Shown: positions 1 through 8,636 of the stretch, piece by piece
Layout of the letters: each line of letters starts with the position of its first letter
Numbering within the stretch: position 1 is the first letter of the stretch
From: Microbulbifer mangrovi
Lineage (GTDB): Bacteria > Pseudomonadota > Gammaproteobacteria > Pseudomonadales > Cellvibrionaceae
Assembly (NCBI RefSeq): GCF_002009015.1
Contig: NZ_LZDE01000324.1
Span: 1 to 43,824 of the forward strand
Reading direction: 5' to 3'
DNA length: 43,824 nt
Program-made: the position numbers and the translations under genes
The notes under the pieces: generated by a model
Databases searched by the model: none
The model's input: the letters and a program-made list of their open reading frames with translations, nothing else
What the model was told of the DNA's origin: nothing

Positions 1-1019
1 TTCTTTGGAATGGCGATGTGCTGCTTCAGGAAATAAACCGAGATTCAGAAACCGGCCAGGAACAGAATTCGCGCACTTACTACTTCGAACCGGAAACTTT
101 TAAGCCGATTGCGCTGAGCGAGGGTGACGAGGTATACCAGTACCACCTGGACCACCTTGGTACACCGGACACACTGACCAATGCCAGTGGTGAAGTGGTC
201 TGGAATGTCAGTTACAAGTCGTACGGTAATATCGCAGTTGCCCAATGCGAAGACATTGCTCAGCCAATTCGTTTTCAGGGGCAGTACTGTGATGAAGAGA
301 GTGGGCTGCATTACAACCGTCACAGATATTTTGATCCATTGCTAGGTCAGTTCACTACACAGGATCCTGTGGGACTTATGGGAGGGGACAATGGTTACAT
401 GTATGCTCCCAATCCGGTCCGTTGGGTTGATCCTTACGGATTGACGTGTAAAGAGAATTCTTGGAATCGTTTTCAAAAGAATACGAAGGGGCACTTTGCG
501 AATAGCTCAGATGCGTCTAATAGCTATCGACGCATGAAAGAAGTACAGGCAATGCCAAAAGCATCGCGGCCTGACCCTTCAACTTACCTCCCTCAATCCT
601 ATATCGATGCTCATGAAGCCAAGTTCGCCGGTGGTGCATCATATTTTGCGCCGAAATGGGCGCTAGACGAATTTGGTCGAAATCCGGTTGGGCGAGCTGA
701 TGGGCAATTTGTCATGACTAAGTCGCAGTTGGATCAAGTATTGGTGCGGACAAATGGAGATATGTCACTTATCGAGAAGGAGCTCGGTATTCCGGATGGG
801 GATTGGCAAGGGCAAGAAATGGTAGTTATCGAAATCAGTGACCCTGGAAAGCATAATGTTAGAATTCCAACAGGGCGTGAAAGCGGGGCGAATCCATTGT
901 GGGAGCCTGGAGGTAAGCTTCCTACTGGACATGATGAAGCTGTTGTTGATGCTATCCCAGAAGGTGAGTTCAAAGAGTTAAGTATTTCTGACGCTACCGA
1001 AAGTGCGAAGGGGCGATAA
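1..1019 (+). CDS. RHS-repeat protein, C-terminal part with variable tip toxin (5' end outside window)
   Basis: The frame is open from base 3, so the gene enters from the left and only its last 338 or so codons are here. Numbering from the GTG at 18, residues 1-142 are the end of an RHS core: YQYHLDHLGTPDTLT, then SGLHYNRHRYFDPLLGQF, then the DPVGLMGG...NPVRWVDPYGL hallmark that ends RHS cores and, in the family, marks where the tip is released by autocleavage. Residues 143-333 are the tip. It opens with a WNRFQKNTKGHF segment like linkers seen ahead of other polymorphic toxins, followed by a domain I cannot name with GRADGQFVM (225-233), EKELGIPDGDW (253-263) and SGANPLWEPGG (289-299). The tip is poorer in GC than the genes downstream. 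Inference: a contact-dependent or secreted antibacterial toxin. The delivery system is not in the window. Confidence 0.85.
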   Translation, partial: LWNGDVLLQEINRDSETGQEQNSRTYYFEPETFKPIALSEGDEVYQYHLDHLGTPDTLTNASGEVVWNVSYKSYGNIAVAQCEDIAQPIRFQGQYCDEESGLHYNRHRYFDPLLGQFTTQDPVGLMGGDNGYMYAPNPVRWVDPYGLTCKENSWNRFQKNTKGHFANSSDASNSYRRMKEVQAMPKASRPDPSTYLPQSYIDAHEAKFAGGASYFAPKWALDEFGRNPVGRADGQFVMTKSQLDQVLVRTNGDMSLIEKELGIPDGDWQGQEMVVIEISDPGKHNVRIPTGRESGANPLWEPGGKLPTGHDEAVVDAIPEGEFKELSISDATESAKGR

Positions 1020-1262
1020 ATGAAAGTTGTCTATAAAGAACCGTATTCTTTCCTTCTTATTCAAGATGGAGAAGACTGGTATCTGACTTTTTTTACTGGA
1101 GGACCAGTCGAACTGGATATATGTGTAAAGCTGACGTCCGATGAAGTCTCGAGAATTCAAAGTAGTAAAGAAGAAACCGCAAAGCTCGCACAGGAGTTTC
1201 AACAGGATCGGTCATTGTTTGAAGGAAGGAGGGTAATCCCTTCTGTGCGGCCGGTTCACTAG
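1020..1262 (+). CDS. Small hypothetical protein, probable immunity protein for the RHS tip toxin
   Basis: This 80-residue protein starts with an ATG directly abutting the TAA of the RHS gene, so translation is probably coupled. It has no signal peptide or membrane segment and is rich in acidic and aromatic residues (YLTFFTGGPVELDICVK), as expected for a small soluble protein. I recognise no family. The call rests on position only: genes placed immediately after RHS tips usually encode the cognate immunity protein. It is among the most AT-rich coding DNA in the window (bases 1021-1080 hold 21 G/C of 60), which fits horizontal turnover of tip-immunity cassettes. It could instead be an unrelated orphan. 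Confidence 0.65.
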   Translation: MKVVYKEPYSFLLIQDGEDWYLTFFTGGPVELDICVKLTSDEVSRIQSSKEETAKLAQEFQQDRSLFEGRRVIPSVRPVH

Positions 1263-1270
1263 GGAATATC

Positions 1271-1295
1271 CTTAATGGGCAATTCGGGCATTAAG
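1271..1295. other. Inverted repeat after the toxin-immunity pair
   Basis: CTTAATG at 1271-1277 is repeated inverted as CATTAAG at 1289-1295 around an 11-base loop, nine bases after the stop of the small gene. There is no T-run, so it is at best a weak terminator or an mRNA end-protecting hairpin. Confidence 0.3.
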
Positions 1296-1376
1296 ATTTG
1301 TGGCCATTTGGTCCTCTTGAGTTCTGCTGTACCATCCCAAAAGCCAATCCAATAACAACCAAGGCGAGGGCAAACC

Positions 1377-1841
1377 ATGCGTACAGCAGACCAATGGTTC
1401 AGCGAATACGGCGAGAGCCACCAGAATTCCACCAATAAAGCCATTCACTGGGTGGCGGTGCCCCTGATTTACCTGACGGTTGTCGGGCTCTTCTGGTCCA
1501 TTCCTCAGCCCCAGTGGATGGCGGAGCTGGTCTGGCTGAACTGGGCCGTAGTGGCGCTGATCCCGACGATGCTGTTTTACCTGGTGATGTCGTTCCCCCT
1601 GGCACTGGGCATGATCGCGCTTTCGCTGCTTTGCCTGGGTGCCTGTAGTGCGCTGGAGCGGAGTGGCCACAGTGTGTTGTGGTGGTCTGCGGGGCTATTT
1701 GTGGTGATGTGGGTGTTCCAGTTCATCGGTCACCATATCGAGGGCAAGAAGCCGTCCTTCTTCAAGGATCTCCAGTTCCTGCTGATCGGCCCGGCCTGGG
1801 TGATCGGCTTCCTGTATCGCAAGCTCGGTATCTCCTATTAA
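1377..1841 (+). CDS. Mpo1-like (DUF962, YGL010w-like) membrane protein
   Basis: The 154-residue protein opens with RTADQWFSEYGESHQNSTNKAIHWVAVPLIY, the N-terminal signature of DUF962, with the family's conserved histidines (H15, H24). At least four hydrophobic segments follow and a second histidine pair appears in FQFIGHHIEGKKPSFFKDLQFLLIGPAWV. The yeast member Mpo1 is an iron-dependent dioxygenase in alpha-oxidation of 2-hydroxy fatty acids; the bacterial role is not settled. The ATG at 1377 follows a purine-rich AAGGCGAGGG at 1360-1369. It stands alone and runs convergently into the RND gene. Confidence 0.85.
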   Translation: MRTADQWFSEYGESHQNSTNKAIHWVAVPLIYLTVVGLFWSIPQPQWMAELVWLNWAVVALIPTMLFYLVMSFPLALGMIALSLLCLGACSALERSGHSVLWWSAGLFVVMWVFQFIGHHIEGKKPSFFKDLQFLLIGPAWVIGFLYRKLGISY

Positions 1842-1868
1842 CGGAGGCTTGCCCGAGTGAAATCCTGA

Positions 1869-1895
1869 GGTACCAGCCGGCGTCGCGCTGGTACC
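1869..1895. terminator. Hairpin between convergent genes
   Basis: GGTACCAGC (1869-1877) and GCTGGTACC (1887-1895) form a perfect 9-base-pair stem with a 9-base loop in the 78-base space between two convergent genes. No T-run follows on either strand, so it is not a classic intrinsic terminator; position alone suggests transcript ending or mRNA protection in both directions. Confidence 0.45.
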
Positions 1896-1919
1896 CGCTC
1901 AAACCTTCCTTTCCAACGC

Positions 1920-4900
1920 TTAGTGCTGGGGCGTCTGATCAGGCGTTCCCGCGGGGCCTGTCTGCTTGCCCGTTTCCCCTCTATGCACTTTCTCCCTTAG
2001 TCCCTGCACGATTTTGAAGAAGATCGGTACCAGTAGTGTACCGGCGATACACGCCATGATGGTGCCACCCATCACCGCGGTGCCGAGCGATATCCGGCTG
2101 GCGGCGCCGGCACCGGATGCGATCACCAGAGGGATAGTGCCCACCACAAACGACAGGGTCGTCATGATGACCGGGCGGAAGCGCAATTTTGCCGCGGTGA
2201 CGGTGGAATCGTGCAGCGACAGCCTTTCCACTTCGCGCTGCGTCTTGCCAAATTCCACGATCAGGATCGCGGTTTTCGCGGCCAGGGCGACCAGCAGCAC
2301 CAGGCCGATCTGGCCGTACAGGCTTAGTGGCTCGCCGGCGATGATCAGCGCTGCAATGGCACCGACGATGGCGATGGGGACCGAGAGGATAATCGCAAGT
2401 GGCGTCAGGAAGGATTCGTAGAGCGCTGCCAGGAACAGAAAGGTGAAGATGAGCGAGAGCACCAGGGCAATGGTGGACGCGTTGCCGGCTTTGCGCTCCT
2501 CGTAGCTGGAATCGGACCAGTCGAACTTGAAGCCGGCGGGCAGAGTCTCTATCGCCACGCGCTCGAGGGCATCCATCGCATCCCCGGAGCTGAAGCCCCC
2601 GGCGACATTGGGGCCGCCACTGATTTTTGCTGCATCGTAAGTGTTGTAGCGCTTGAGTGTCACCGCGCCGAGGATGGGCTCGGTACTCAGGATCGCCGGT
2701 AGCGGAATGGGTTCGCCCTTGTTGTTGGTGACGTAGATTTTTTCAAGATCCCGTTCCTGCTGGCGGAATCGGGACTCGGCCTGCACCATGACCTTGAAGG
2801 TCTTGTTGTAGAGGTTGAAGTCGTTGACGTAGATCGCGCCGAGCTGGGTCTGCAATGTCATAAAGATATCGCTGATTTTTACACCCAGCGTCTTGGCTTT
2901 TACGCGGTCAATATCCAGGCGGATCTGGGGCGAGCCGGCCTTGAAAATGGAGAAGGCGCGGGCGATCTCCGGCTGCTCGGTGGCGGCGGCTGAAAAATCC
3001 TGTACCACCTTGAACAGTTCCTGGGCCCCGACCCCCTGTGTGTCTTCGAGCATAAACGAGAAGCCGGCCATGGCGCCGAGGCCGGGAATTGCCGGAGCGC
3101 CAAAGACCAGTACCTGGGCCTCGGGCAATTGCGCAAACTGGGCCTGGTATTTTGCCTGCAGCGCCTGCTGTGATACCTCGGGGGACTTGCGCTCATCCCA
3201 GGGTTTCAGTTTGGCGATAACCATGCCGGCATTGGACTGCAGCATCACGTTGAGCAGGCTGAAGCCGTTGACGGAAAGTACTTTGTCGATGGCCGGATCT
3301 TCCTTCAGTACTTCGTTGATCTGGTCGATGACTTTTGCGGTGCGATCCAGTGCCGCGGCTTCCGGAAGCTGAACATCGACCATGAAGAAGCCCTTGTCCT
3401 CATCGGGTATAAAGCTCTTGGGGACAGTCTGGAACAGCAGCACCAGGGAGACAAAGAGGCCGGCGATGATAATAAGGCTTAGCAGGATATGGCGGGCGAG
3501 CCAGTCCACGATTTTGAAGTACCCGGCGGAGACTTTTTCAAAGCCCCAGTTAAAGCCGCGAATGACCGGGTTGGGCTTGTGATGACCTTCTTTCAGAACC
3601 GTCGAACACAGTGCCGGGCTCAGCGTCAGGGCATTGATCATTGAGATCAGCACCGCAATTGTAATGGTGGTGCCGAATTGCCCGAACATCCTGCCGGTCA
3701 TGCCCGGCAGTAACATCGTTGGCCCGAATACGGCGAGCAGCACCATCGAGGTAGCGACAATGGGGCCAGAGACTTCCTTCATGGCCTTGGCAGTGGCGGT
3801 GCGCTTGTCCAGGCCTTCTTCGTGCATGATACGTTCGACGTCTTCCACGACAATGATCGCGTCGTCGACGACCACACCGATGGCGAGGATCAAGCCGAAC
3901 AGCGTCACCGTATTGATGGTCATGCCCATGGCGTAGAGGACGCCGAGTGTGCCGATAATGGAGACTGGCACCGCCAGGGTGGGCACAAGCGCTGCGCGCA
4001 CGTTACCCAGGAACAGGTAGGTCACGATGATGACCAGGATGACGGTCATGATCAGGGTCATCACCGTCTCCTCCAGGGAGACGGCAATAAATTCGGTGGT
4101 GTCGTGCCCGATGACCGCTTCGACACCCTCGGGAAAATACTGTGAAAGCTCCTCCACCTTGGCCTTCACATTCTCGGCCACTTCCAGCGCGTTGGCGTCC
4201 GACAGTTTGTAAATTGCCAGCAGGACACCGGGGCCATTGTTGTATTCACCGTAGCCTTTGTAGATCTGGGCACCGAGCTCCACACGTGCGATATCCCTGA
4301 CCCGTACTACGCCGCCTTTTTCATCGGCGCGCAGCACAATCTCTCCGAACTCTTCTTCCGAATTCAGTCGCCCCTTGGTGGTAAGCACATATTGAAATTG
4401 TGTTGACTCGGGGGAGGGCGGGGAGCCGAGTTGGCCGACGGCCGCCTGGATGTTCTGTTCCCGAATCGCGCCCAGTACTTCGGGTACGGATATTTCCAGG
4501 TTTGCCATCTTCACTGGATCAAGCCAGATACGCATACCGTAATCCAACGGGCCAATGATCTTTGCCTCCCCCACACCGGGGACGCGAGCCAGTTCGTTGA
4601 GCAGATTGAGCGAGGCGAAGTTGGACAGGAATACACCGTCAAACCGGTCATCCGGGGAAAACAGGTTTACGACCATCAGCATGTCGGAGGAGCGTTTGCG
4701 AACCTTGATCCCTCGCTTCAGCACCTCTGGTGGCAGGGATGGCTCCGCCAGCGCGACCCGGTTCTGCACATCCACCTGCGCCATGTCGGCGTCGGTATCC
4801 ATGTCAAACGTCATGAACAGCGTGTAGGTGCCGTCACTGCCGGAATTCGAGGTCATATAAACCATGCCCTCGGCACCGTTCACCTGTTCCTCGATGGGGA

Positions 4901-5096
4901 TCGCAACGGCGTTCTTTACAGTCTCCGCATCGGCGCCGGGATAAGTGGCGACGACCGAAATTTTGGGCGCCGCGATATCCGGGTACTGATCTACCGGCAT
5001 TACCATGGCCGCGAGCAGGCCCATGAATGTGATCAAAATGGCGATCACAAACGCGAAGCGCGGACGATTGATAAACAGGTGGCCGTTACTGCTCAC
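1920..5096 (-). CDS. RND multidrug efflux permease (HAE1/AcrB-MexF type)
   Basis: The 1058-residue length is usual for HAE1 proteins. It has the N-terminal FINRPRFAFVIAILITFMGL helix, the porter-domain start DQYPDIAAPKISVVATYPGA, the TM4 segment AIGVVVDDAIIVVEDVER carrying the paired proton-relay aspartates, and the TM10 lysine in LLVALAAKTAILIVEFGK. In the family this inner-membrane pump exports drugs, dyes or detergents using the proton gradient. It follows the adaptor gene by 16 bases, so the two form an operon. The start is a GTG at 5096 with GGGAAC upstream. No outer-membrane channel gene is adjacent, so it probably borrows a TolC/OprM-type channel encoded elsewhere. Substrates cannot be read from the sequence. 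Confidence 0.95.
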   Translation of the reverse strand: MSSNGHLFINRPRFAFVIAILITFMGLLAAMVMPVDQYPDIAAPKISVVATYPGADAETVKNAVAIPIEEQVNGAEGMVYMTSNSGSDGTYTLFMTFDMDTDADMAQVDVQNRVALAEPSLPPEVLKRGIKVRKRSSDMLMVVNLFSPDDRFDGVFLSNFASLNLLNELARVPGVGEAKIIGPLDYGMRIWLDPVKMANLEISVPEVLGAIREQNIQAAVGQLGSPPSPESTQFQYVLTTKGRLNSEEEFGEIVLRADEKGGVVRVRDIARVELGAQIYKGYGEYNNGPGVLLAIYKLSDANALEVAENVKAKVEELSQYFPEGVEAVIGHDTTEFIAVSLEETVMTLIMTVILVIIVTYLFLGNVRAALVPTLAVPVSIIGTLGVLYAMGMTINTVTLFGLILAIGVVVDDAIIVVEDVERIMHEEGLDKRTATAKAMKEVSGPIVATSMVLLAVFGPTMLLPGMTGRMFGQFGTTITIAVLISMINALTLSPALCSTVLKEGHHKPNPVIRGFNWGFEKVSAGYFKIVDWLARHILLSLIIIAGLFVSLVLLFQTVPKSFIPDEDKGFFMVDVQLPEAAALDRTAKVIDQINEVLKEDPAIDKVLSVNGFSLLNVMLQSNAGMVIAKLKPWDERKSPEVSQQALQAKYQAQFAQLPEAQVLVFGAPAIPGLGAMAGFSFMLEDTQGVGAQELFKVVQDFSAAATEQPEIARAFSIFKAGSPQIRLDIDRVKAKTLGVKISDIFMTLQTQLGAIYVNDFNLYNKTFKVMVQAESRFRQQERDLEKIYVTNNKGEPIPLPAILSTEPILGAVTLKRYNTYDAAKISGGPNVAGGFSSGDAMDALERVAIETLPAGFKFDWSDSSYEERKAGNASTIALVLSLIFTFLFLAALYESFLTPLAIILSVPIAIVGAIAALIIAGEPLSLYGQIGLVLLVALAAKTAILIVEFGKTQREVERLSLHDSTVTAAKLRFRPVIMTTLSFVVGTIPLVIASGAGAASRISLGTAVMGGTIMACIAGTLLVPIFFKIVQGLREKVHRGETGKQTGPAGTPDQTPQH

Positions 5097-5112
5097 GAAT
5101 CAGGTTCCCGGG

Positions 5113-6426
5113 TTACTTGCCGGTGTCGTAGGGCGTATAGACGTCGCCCGGTTGGTTCCGCTGCCGCACTTCCATGGTCGCCCTCTGGTATTCCTGGAAC
5201 GCTTCCCGTTCTGCGCGTAGCTGTTCGCGCAGAGAGTGGGGTGGCGGGCGAAGGTTTGACGGGGCCGGGTCTTCGAGCTGTTTGATATCTACCGGAGTAA
5301 CTTCCACGACATCGCCGGCACTGACTTTCTGCAGGCCCTCGACGAGTACCCGGTCGCCGACATTGAGCCCTTTGCGCACTGCCCAGTTGGGGCCGATGCG
5401 CATACCCACCTCGATATTCGCCCGCTTCACTTTGCTTTCTTTGTCCAGCAGGTAGACATAGTGACCCTGCTGATCCTGGGAGACCGCTTTCTGGGGAATA
5501 ACGATGCGTTGCACTTCCTCCAGTAACTTACCGCGCAGCGTGACATTTTCTTCTGGCAGCAGCAGGCCGTCGGGGTTATGGAACAGGACGCGCGCGGCGA
5601 TGGTGCCCCGGGTTGAGGCGGCAGTGGCATCCCAGGAAAAGAATTCGCCCTTGAACGGATACACGGTGTCGTCCGGCAACACGATGTAGAGCTCCATATT
5701 GGGAATGGCACGCCCTTGTTGCTTCAGCTTTTCCACTGCACTGTAAAACTCGTTGTACGCCTTCTGGCCAATATGGGCGAGTACATACACCGGGTCTATT
5801 TTGACGAGCTGGGTAATCGGCACTGAATTCGGAAGGATAAAGAAGTCACCTACCGCATAGTTGGGATGTCCCACGCGTCCTGAAAATGGCGCCACGATGG
5901 AGGTGTGAGAAAGGTCCTGTCGCGCCTGGCTGAGCGAGGTTTGTGCCGTGTTGAGCTTTGCTTCTGCCGCCTGCATCGCGGACTTTGCAGTATCGAAGTC
6001 TTTGGCAGAGATATATCCCTGCGGGCGCAGGTTGCGTGCGCGACTGAAGTTGGACCTGGCTTCCTCGTAGTTGGACATCGCTTCGGCAACGCTCGACTCG
6101 GCCGTCGCAACCGCGGTCTCGAACGGGTAAGGGTCAAGCCTTACCAGTTCCTCCCCCCGCTTGAAATACTTACCGGGTTCGATGTTTTGATACAGGATCC
6201 TCGAGGCGACCAGCGGGAAAATCTGCGCGGTTTCCACGGCTTCTACCACCGCTGGCACTTCAAAGCTGGGCCTGAAGCTCATGCGCCTGGCCTCAACAAC
6301 CTCCACTTTTTTCGGTGGTGGTGTTGGTTTGGCCGTCTCCTTGTCCCCGCAGCCGACGGGCAGCAGACAGGCCAGGAAAACAAGATTCCGCCAATGGAGC
6401 TGGTTACGTAGAGGTTGGTACATCAT
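5113..6426 (-). CDS. RND efflux periplasmic adaptor (membrane fusion lipoprotein)
   Basis: About 437 residues. The N-terminus has a short hydrophobic stretch ending in a lipobox, LVFLACLLPVGC, so it is probably a lipid-anchored periplasmic protein. The order is typical of MexE/AcrA adaptors: a beta segment (PAVVEAVETAQIFPLV), a barrel-sandwich half (RILYQNIEPGKYFKRGEELVRLDPYPFE), a long alpha-helical hairpin (about 110-180), the second lipoyl half (SIVAPFSGRVGHPNYAVGDF) and beta-barrel domains. An upstream TTG at 6435 is in frame, but the tandem ATGs at 6426 and 6423 are better starts. It is first in the operon with the pump gene and lies downstream of the Lrp-type regulator on the same strand, with a 120-base gap. 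Confidence 0.92.
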   Translation of the reverse strand: MMYQPLRNQLHWRNLVFLACLLPVGCGDKETAKPTPPPKKVEVVEARRMSFRPSFEVPAVVEAVETAQIFPLVASRILYQNIEPGKYFKRGEELVRLDPYPFETAVATAESSVAEAMSNYEEARSNFSRARNLRPQGYISAKDFDTAKSAMQAAEAKLNTAQTSLSQARQDLSHTSIVAPFSGRVGHPNYAVGDFFILPNSVPITQLVKIDPVYVLAHIGQKAYNEFYSAVEKLKQQGRAIPNMELYIVLPDDTVYPFKGEFFSWDATAASTRGTIAARVLFHNPDGLLLPEENVTLRGKLLEEVQRIVIPQKAVSQDQQGHYVYLLDKESKVKRANIEVGMRIGPNWAVRKGLNVGDRVLVEGLQKVSAGDVVEVTPVDIKQLEDPAPSNLRPPPHSLREQLRAEREAFQEYQRATMEVRQRNQPGDVYTPYDTGK

Positions 6427-6546
6427 TACCCGCAACGTGAGTTAAAAAACCTATCTCCATTAATCGTAGAGGCTGGCACGTCGGGTGGCGGTCGATTGTC
6501 CAATAGTTGGCGCGGGATTGATGCTTATTTACCTGATTGATGTTGT

Positions 6547-7032
6547 TTAGCGGTTGTAGTGCACCGGAACCTCCAGGGTTTCCTTTACCTGCTCCATGAC
6601 TACATAGCTGGTGCACTCCTGCACCTCCGGCAGGGTGAGCAGTGTCTCCCCGTAAAATTTGCGGTAGGCGCTCATGTCCGCTACCCGGGCCTTGATCAGG
6701 TAATCGAAATTGCCCGACACCAGATAGCACTCCTGTACCTCAGGTAATGCGGACACCGCGTTGCGGAATTCTTCGAATGCATCCTGGGCGGAGCGGTTCA
6801 GGCGGATCTGGACAAAGACCACCAACGCCGCGTCCAGATACTCGGGGTTGATCAGCGCGGTGTAGCCCTGAATGACCCCGTCGGATTCCATCTTTTTTAC
6901 CCGCTCCACACAGGGGGTGGCTGTGAGGCCCACCTGGCGGGCGAGCTCTGCGTAACTGGTGCGACCGTTTTTCTGCAATACGCGCAGGATGTTGCGGTCG
7001 ATGGTGCTGAGTTCACTGGCACGCCTTTTCAT
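6547..7032 (-). CDS. lrp: Lrp/AsnC-family transcriptional regulator
   Basis: This 161-residue protein has the Lrp layout: an N-terminal helix-turn-helix (STIDRNILRVLQKNGRTSYAELARQVGLTATPCVERVKKME, about 9-49) and a C-terminal RAM/ACT-like ligand domain with LPEVQECYLVSGNFDYLIKARV and a final LPEVQECTSYVVMEQVKETLEVPV, very close to enterobacterial Lrp. It is divergent from alanine dehydrogenase with a 285-base gap, the arrangement in which Lrp-type proteins respond to leucine or alanine and switch on alanine catabolism. Inference: it controls ald and itself through sites in that gap. It could be a dedicated AldR rather than global Lrp. Confidence 0.88.
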   Translation of the reverse strand: MKRRASELSTIDRNILRVLQKNGRTSYAELARQVGLTATPCVERVKKMESDGVIQGYTALINPEYLDAALVVFVQIRLNRSAQDAFEEFRNAVSALPEVQECYLVSGNFDYLIKARVADMSAYRKFYGETLLTLPEVQECTSYVVMEQVKETLEVPVHYNR

Positions 7033-7188
7033 TTCGATCTCTGTCTCCGACGTTTAGACCCAATAGTCGATCTGGTTGTGGCCTGCGCTCCACAACGCAG
7101 GGAAAGTGGGCTAAATAGCCGACTTGACTTGTCTGTGGCGCAAATTTCGGTCTCGTTTGGCTAAAAAACGTCCCTTACGCCAATTAGC

Positions 7189-7203
7189 TAGTGGAATCCA
7201 CTA
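7189..7203. promoter_or_regulatory. Palindromic operator candidate in the lrp-ald gap
   Basis: TAGTGGAATCCACTA is a perfect inverted repeat (6-base arms, 3-base centre). The half-site AATCCACT within it at 7195-7202 recurs at 7226-7233, exactly 31 bases on, or about three helical turns. The surrounding DNA is AT-rich. Position suggests binding of the divergent Lrp-type regulator. Confidence 0.5.
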
Positions 7204-7246
7204 ATGATATTTAAAAATGTACAGAAATCCACTCAAAAGAGGGTCC

Positions 7247-7252
7247 TATACT
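7247..7252 (+). promoter_or_regulatory. Probable -10 element of the ald promoter
   Basis: TATACT closely matches the sigma-70 -10 consensus, 66 bases ahead of the ald start. At the usual spacing upstream (around 7224-7229) nothing resembles TTGACA, which points to an activator-dependent promoter, in keeping with the repeated half-site overlapping the -35 position. Confidence 0.45.
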
Positions 7253-7317
7253 GCGGAAATCCAACAAAAGAAGGGGCGCACGAGACTGCGCTCACAGAGT
7301 AATTGAGGAGATTCGTT

Positions 7318-8463
7318 ATGTTGATCGGTGTCCCAAAAGAAATTAAGAACCACGAGTACCGTATCGGCCTGACCCCGGCGAGCGTGCGCGAGCTGATCGG
7401 CCACGGCCACGACGTGATCGTGCAGAAAGACGGCGGTTCAGCCATTGGCTTTACCGACGAAATGTATGAGCAGGCTGGTGCCAAGATCATCGACAGCGCT
7501 GAAGAGATCTTCGCCACTGCCGACATGATCGTGAAGGTAAAAGAGCCTCAGCCCCACGAGTGTGAAATGCTGCGCCCCGGCCAGCTGCTGTACACCTACC
7601 TCCACCTGGCGCCCGATCCCAAGCAGACCGAACTGCTGGTGAAATCCGGTGCGACCTGTATCGCTTATGAAACCGTAACCGACCGTTTCGGTGGCCTGCC
7701 GCTGTTGGCGCCTATGTCTGAAGTTGCCGGCCGTATGTCCGTGCAGTGTGGTGCCCATCACCTGGAAAAAGCCCAGGGCGGCCTCGGTGTACTGCTGGGC
7801 GGCGTGCCGGGCGTAGCACCGGCCAAAGTGCTGATTATCGGCGGTGGTGTAGTGGGTACCCAGGCTGCCAAGATGGCGCTGGGTATGGGTGCCGACGTGA
7901 CCATCCTCGATCGCTCCCTGCCGCGCCTGCGCCAGCTGGACGATATCTTCGGTGGTGCTGTACGCACTGAGTATTCCACCAACGACGCGATCGAGTCACA
8001 CGCGCTGGAAGCTGACCTGGTTGTCGGTGCGGTACTGATTCCGGGTGCTGCTGCACCGAAGCTGCTGACCCGCGATCATATCAGCCGCATGAAGAAAGGC
8101 GCTGTGGTAGTGGACGTTGCGATCGACCAGGGCGGTTGTTTCGAAACCTCCAAGGCTACTACCCACCAGGAGCCGACTTACGTGGTAGACGGTGTGGTGC
8201 ACTACTGTGTTGCCAACATGCCCGGTGGTGTTGCCCGTACCTCCACTATGGCCCTGAACAATGCGACTCTGCCGTTCGCCGTTTCTCTGGCCAACAAGGG
8301 TGCCAAGCAGGCTCTGCTGGACGACGCCAACCTGCTGGAAGGCCTGAATGTGCACGCCGGTATGGTGACCTACAAGGCAGTGGCAGATGTACTGGGTTAT
8401 GAGTACGTTGACCCGAAACTGGCTCTGCAGAAATCTGCAGTAGATTCTGACGTAGCGGCTTAA
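7318..8463 (+). CDS. ald: Alanine dehydrogenase
   Basis: The enzyme converts L-alanine to pyruvate and ammonia with NAD. The 381-residue protein begins with the family N-terminus [19 protein letters not shown]. The substrate-binding lysine and the catalytic histidine lie in [20 protein letters not shown] and YTYLHLAP. The NAD-binding Rossmann motif is [29 protein letters not shown] (about 170-198), and the C-terminal [19 protein letters not shown] is family-specific. I chose ATG 7318 because TTGAGGAG lies just upstream at 7304-7311; an in-frame TTG at 7303 would overlap that site. It is divergent from the Lrp-type regulator and ends before a strong terminator. Confidence 0.96.
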   Translation: MLIGVPKEIKNHEYRIGLTPASVRELIGHGHDVIVQKDGGSAIGFTDEMYEQAGAKIIDSAEEIFATADMIVKVKEPQPHECEMLRPGQLLYTYLHLAPDPKQTELLVKSGATCIAYETVTDRFGGLPLLAPMSEVAGRMSVQCGAHHLEKAQGGLGVLLGGVPGVAPAKVLIIGGGVVGTQAAKMALGMGADVTILDRSLPRLRQLDDIFGGAVRTEYSTNDAIESHALEADLVVGAVLIPGAAAPKLLTRDHISRMKKGAVVVDVAIDQGGCFETSKATTHQEPTYVVDGVVHYCVANMPGGVARTSTMALNNATLPFAVSLANKGAKQALLDDANLLEGLNVHAGMVTYKAVADVLGYEYVDPKLALQKSAVDSDVAA

Positions 8464-8558
8464 GTCGCTACCCGGAACTGAACAGGCAATCATCAGTTCT
8501 CTTGGGGTGTCCCCACACCCCGCTCTGTGAGACCCGGCAGTGTCTTGACTGCCATTGC

Positions 8559-8585
8559 AGCCGCGCTTTTTAGCGCGGCTTTTTT
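8559..8585 (+). terminator. Intrinsic terminator after ald
   Basis: AGCCGCGC (8559-8566) pairs perfectly with GCGCGGCT (8573-8580) around a 6-base loop, and T's run from 8580 to 8585. It lies 95 bases after the ald stop. On the other strand no T-run follows, so it acts on the plus strand. Confidence 0.85.
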
Positions 8586-8636
8586 ATGGCCGTAGGTTTT
8601 TTGCCGCGGGTTTGGGGGGCAGTTTTGTGGCAGGGG

